NCBI RefSeq assembly: GCF_020023385.1
Contig: NZ_JAIQCL010000001.1
Location: forward strand, 434,001-498,000
Direction: 5' to 3'
DNA from: Planococcus circulans
Lineage (GTDB): Bacteria; Bacillota; Bacilli; Bacillales_A; Planococcaceae
Length of the DNA: 64,000 nt
In this document: in pieces, positions 61,326-64,000 of the stretch
Position numbering within the stretch: the first letter of the stretch is position 1
How the letters are laid out: each line of letters starts with the position of its first letter
Notes under the pieces: generated by a model
Seen by the model: only the letters and a program-made list of their open reading frames with translations
Database searches by the model: none
What the model was told of the DNA's origin: nothing
Translations under genes and position numbers: made by a program

Positions 61326-61459
61326 CTTACGCTTTTCTTTGTCCAGCTACAGCGCCCAGAACCTCGGGGTCTTAAGTCAATTTGCCTGTGCGGCACAAAA
61401 CGCCGCTTCGGCAAACTGCCTTAAGCCTGTCGGTTCTAAACGGGCACTTCCGCTTTTCT
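61326..61459 (-). repeat. Single extragenic hairpin repeat (subtype C)
   Basis: On the minus strand the unit begins GAAAAGCGGAAGTGCCCG and ends GGGCGCTGTAGCTGGACAAA followed by GAAAAGCGTAAG. Stems AGAACC/GGTTCT and CTTAAG/CTTAAG replace the AGCCCC/GGGGCT and AGCTCT/AGAGCT stems of the other subtypes while flanking bases are kept. Confidence 0.85.
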
Positions 61460-61471
61460 CTTCCCAAAGCG

Positions 61472-61503
61472 AAAGGCGCCTTCCACGTCCGGAAGGCGCC
61501 TTT
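61472..61503. terminator. Stable hairpin beside the repeat
   Basis: AAAGGCGCCTTCC-acgtcc-GGAAGGCGCCTTT, symmetric; probably a bidirectional terminator. From 61504 to 61707 I see no gene. Confidence 0.7.
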
Positions 61504-61565
61504 CTATATTACACAAAGGGGATGGGAGAAATGTTCACGCTCAAACAAAGGGGTGTATGTTTGTA

Positions 61566-61581
61566 TGTGATTTATTTCACA
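61566..61581. promoter_or_regulatory. CRP/Fnr- or Rex-like palindrome
   Basis: TGTGA-TTTATT-TCACA, a perfect palindrome of the type bound by Fnr/CRP or Rex, but between two converging genes. Confidence 0.4.
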
Positions 61582-61707
61582 ACGTAATCTTATCACGGGA
61601 TAATAGTTAATGCAATAATTCACAAGGACTTTCACAAATTCGTCATAATTAAGCTTATTATTGCTATCTCCATTTTCCATTTAATTATTTCAAAATAACT
61701 AAATAAC

Positions 61708-61734
61708 AGAAGCTGATCTATAAAATCAGCTTCT
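61708..61734 (-). terminator. Hairpin after pepF
   Basis: AGAAGCTGAT/ATCAGCTTCT with a seven-base loop, ten bases after the pepF stop; only a broken T tract follows. Confidence 0.6.
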
Positions 61735-61743
61735 GCCTCCATT

Positions 61744-63552
61744 TTATTTATTCAACAATAGCTTTTCAAGTTCGTTTAACTTTTGTTCGAATACTTTACA
61801 GGCTTCTTCAACAGCTTCTGACTGCGTCATGTCGACCCCTGCTTTTTTCAGCACTTCGATCGGATAGTCCGAGCTTCCCGCTTTCAGGAATTCATTGATA
61901 TAACGATCAACAGCGGGCTGACCTTCTTCAAGGATCCCTTTGCTCAACGCTGTAGCTGCACTAAATCCTGTGGCGTATTGGAAGACGTAATAATTATAGT
62001 AGAAATGTGGAATCCGTGCCCACTCTAAACCGATTTCTTCATCGACCGCCACGTCCGGCCCAAAGTATTTTTGGTTCAATTCGTAATAGACTTCAGTTAA
62101 GCGATCGGCTGTCAACGCTTCCCCGTCCTGATCCATTTTGTGCATCAGGTGTTCGAATTCAGCAAACATGGTCTGGCGGAATACCGTTCCGCGGAATCCA
62201 TCAAGCCAATGATTCAACAAGTAAATGCGCTCCTGGTCGTCTTCTGTGGACTTCACCATGTATTCGTTCAGCAAGGCTTCATTGGTCGTCGAAGCGACTT
62301 CCGCTACGAAAATCGAGTAATCTCCATAGACGTATGGCTGGTTTGCGCGTGAATAGTAACTATGGACACTGTGGCCGAATTCGTGCGCCAGCGTAAACAG
62401 GTTGTCTACATTGTCCTGCCAGTTCATCAGGATATACGGATTGGTTCCGTACGCCCCCGAAGAGTAAGCTCCACTGCGTTTTCCTTTGTTCTCTTTCACG
62501 TCCACCCAGCGATTGTCGATGCCCTCTTTGACGATGCCTACATATTCCTCTCCAAGTGCTCCAAGCCCTTTGAGCATGATGCCAGTGGCTTTTTCATATG
62601 GAATCTCCATTTTCACTTCTTTGACTAGAGGGGTATGCAAATCCCACATGTGAACCTTGTCGATTCCCAGGACTTCTTTGCGCAGTGCTGCATAACGGTG
62701 CAATAGGTGGAGGTTATTGTTGACGGTCTCCACCAGGTTATCGTACACTGCTTCCGGAATATGGTCATCAGCTAAAGCCGCCTGGCGGGCAGAATCAAAT
62801 TTCCGGATACGCGCTTCGACGTTATCGCGTTTAATATTGCCTGATAAAGTAGAAGCAAACGTATTGCGGAATTTGCCGTAGGTTGCATAAACTGCTTTAA
62901 ATGCATCTTCGCGTACGCGGCGATCTTTGCTTTCAAGGAACCGGATATAGTTGCCATGCGTAATCTGCACTTTTTCCCCTGATTCATCTTCTATTTCCGG
63001 AAATTCAAGATCTGCATTGTTCAGCATTCCGAATGTCTCTGAAGAGGCTCTGCTCACTTCTGACATTTGAGCAAGCAGCGATTCCTGCTCTGCAGGCAAA
63101 ACATGCGGACGCAGTGAATTCAATTCCTCGAGCGCCTGTTTGTATAAGCTCAAGCCTTTATGATCGGCTATCCAGTCATTCAGCACGGATTCCTCCAAAG
63201 CTAGAATTTCAGGCGTCAGAAATGACAAGCCAGCTGATACTTTCGCAAATAATGACTTAATCCGGCTGTCCATAGCCTGGTATTTTGAATTGGTGGTGTC
63301 CTGATCGTAACGCATATGCGAATACGTATATAGACGTCTCATGCGCTCCGTCAACTCATCTTTATACACCAGTACCTCATAAAGAGCTTCAGCACTTTCT
63401 TGCAATTTCCCTTGATACGATTCCGCTTTATCTCCTAAAGCAGCGACTTCAACGAACTCTTTTTCCCAAAGCTCATCGGTTTCAAATATATCTTCTAATC
63501 TCCAAGTCAATTCTGTTGGAACTTCTTCTCTCGTCAATACTTTGTTAACCAT
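61744..63552 (-). CDS. pepF: Oligoendopeptidase F
   Basis: A 602-residue M3-family zinc peptidase. The active site is TLAHEFGHSVHSYYSRANQP with HExxH, and the upstream YGTNPYILMNWQDNVDNL and downstream EVASTTNEALLNEYM are typical of PepF. It degrades short peptides in the cytosol. It lies between spxH and coiA as in B. subtilis (yjbH-yjbG-yjbF). The ATG at 63552 has AGAGGAGGAAGC upstream. Confidence 0.96.
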   Translation of the reverse strand: MVNKVLTREEVPTELTWRLEDIFETDELWEKEFVEVAALGDKAESYQGKLQESAEALYEVLVYKDELTERMRRLYTYSHMRYDQDTTNSKYQAMDSRIKSLFAKVSAGLSFLTPEILALEESVLNDWIADHKGLSLYKQALEELNSLRPHVLPAEQESLLAQMSEVSRASSETFGMLNNADLEFPEIEDESGEKVQITHGNYIRFLESKDRRVREDAFKAVYATYGKFRNTFASTLSGNIKRDNVEARIRKFDSARQAALADDHIPEAVYDNLVETVNNNLHLLHRYAALRKEVLGIDKVHMWDLHTPLVKEVKMEIPYEKATGIMLKGLGALGEEYVGIVKEGIDNRWVDVKENKGKRSGAYSSGAYGTNPYILMNWQDNVDNLFTLAHEFGHSVHSYYSRANQPYVYGDYSIFVAEVASTTNEALLNEYMVKSTEDDQERIYLLNHWLDGFRGTVFRQTMFAEFEHLMHKMDQDGEALTADRLTEVYYELNQKYFGPDVAVDEEIGLEWARIPHFYYNYYVFQYATGFSAATALSKGILEEGQPAVDRYINEFLKAGSSDYPIEVLKKAGVDMTQSEAVEEACKVFEQKLNELEKLLLNK

Positions 63553-63597
63553 TTAGCTTCCTCCTCTGTCCCGTTCTTTCGGGAAACGAACTACACC

Positions 63598-64000
63598 TTA
63601 TTTTCTCAATTTTCTCAAGTTTTTGCAATAGATATCATAAGCGCTGTCCAAAAGCTTCGAATCGGTCGAATCCAGATTGTTGAACGACAAATATAGGCCC
63701 AGATACTCTGTCATGAGCGATGATGCCTGGCCTGTTACATCTGGATTCATTAGGGGCACTCTTCCGGAAGCGACCAGCGCTTCCATGGAGATGCCGTTCT
63801 CCCAAGCAGCGACAGTCTGCAATTGCCACACTACCGCTGGAGACTTCATACATTCAGCGCCCAACATCGGAATTCCAAACAAATCAGGCACATCCGCCAC
63901 ATCTATCCGCAGTTCATAGCACAAGCGGCAAAACTTGTTTTTGATCCGATTTTCTGTGTACAGCTGATTGCGGATATACTGGCGCTTTACATTCTGAAAA
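63598..64000 (-). CDS. coiA: Competence protein CoiA, C-terminal part
   Basis: An open frame enters from the right edge and ends at TAA 63598-63600; at least 133 residues lie in the window. Residues FQNVKRQYIRNQLYTENRIK and RLCYELRIDVADVPDLFGIP fit the C-terminal region of CoiA-type competence proteins, and the position upstream of pepF is that of coiA (yjbF). A TTG inside the frame at 63924 is not the start, since the frame continues unbroken beyond it. The N-terminal nuclease-like part is outside the window. Confidence 0.7.
   Translation of the reverse strand, partial: FQNVKRQYIRNQLYTENRIKNKFCRLCYELRIDVADVPDLFGIPMLGAECMKSPAVVWQLQTVAAWENGISMEALVASGRVPLMNPDVTGQASSLMTEYLGLYLSFNNLDSTDSKLLDSAYDIYCKNLRKLRK

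Overview
The window looks like chromosomal DNA of a Gram-positive, moderately low-GC member of the Bacillales. It is probably Planococcaceae (Planococcus-like): most genes have recognisable Bacillus subtilis counterparts in broken but familiar gene orders, while murE sits next to prfC as in Staphylococcus. The genus is my inference. I see no prophage, transposase, rRNA or CRISPR array.

Layout. (1) 1-7.3 kb: a tightly overlapping minus-strand operon of a large secreted or membrane protein, an ABC ATPase, an ABC permease, a membrane protein with a very long Gly-Gln repeat, a MoxR AAA+ ATPase and a DUF58 protein that runs off the left edge. It is preceded by an ECF-sigma-type promoter. (2) 7.4-14.8 kb: a yku/ykw-like block with lysine/DAP genes (dapH, ykuR), a CcpC-like regulator with an MFS exporter, the c-di-AMP receptor DarB, dienoyl-CoA reductase, YkyB and YkwC. 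(3) 14.8-20.3 kb: a tandem extragenic repeat, a second MoxR-DUF58-DUF4129 operon, a CPBP protease and an acidic lipoprotein. (4) 20.4-31.7 kb: an MhqR-like repressor, a KtrD-type K+ channel, sigI-rsgI, a yybP-ykoY manganese riboswitch driving a TerC/YkoY exporter, an SDR reductase, an RND pump and prfC. (5) 31.7-40.2 kb: an inverted-repeat element, murE, an M42 peptidase, a PAS histidine kinase, and a ykoGH-ykoJI-like two-component/PepSY operon. (6) 40.2-47 kb: a five-copy tandem hairpin repeat, aldehyde dehydrogenase, a Gfo/Idh oxidoreductase, a 48-codon gene behind a sigma-B-like promoter, a lipoprotein nuclease, tRNA-Val(GAC), an SOS-controlled Y-family polymerase with YolD, and a candidate small RNA. 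(7) 47-53.3 kb: a TAXI-type TRAP transporter operon, a PgpA-like protein and the yjcHGF-like trio. (8) 53.3-64 kb: fabI with a FapR-like operator, mgtE, and a yjb-like block (prpE, yjbO, nadK, relQ, yjbL, yjbK, yjbI, spxH, pepF, start-less coiA).

How the genes work together. Envelope and stress functions dominate: two MoxR/DUF58 systems, SigI-RsgI, YkoGH with PepSY proteins, the SpxH adaptor, RelQ alarmone synthesis and c-di-AMP sensing. Metal and ion homeostasis is also well represented (KtrD, MgtE, TerC with its Mn riboswitch). The least explained items are the Gly-Gln repeat protein inside the ABC-MoxR-DUF58 operon, the extragenic hairpin repeats whose stems vary in a compensating way, and the orphan structured transcript near 46.9 kb. 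Start sites were moved to the codon with the best ribosome binding site where several were possible.
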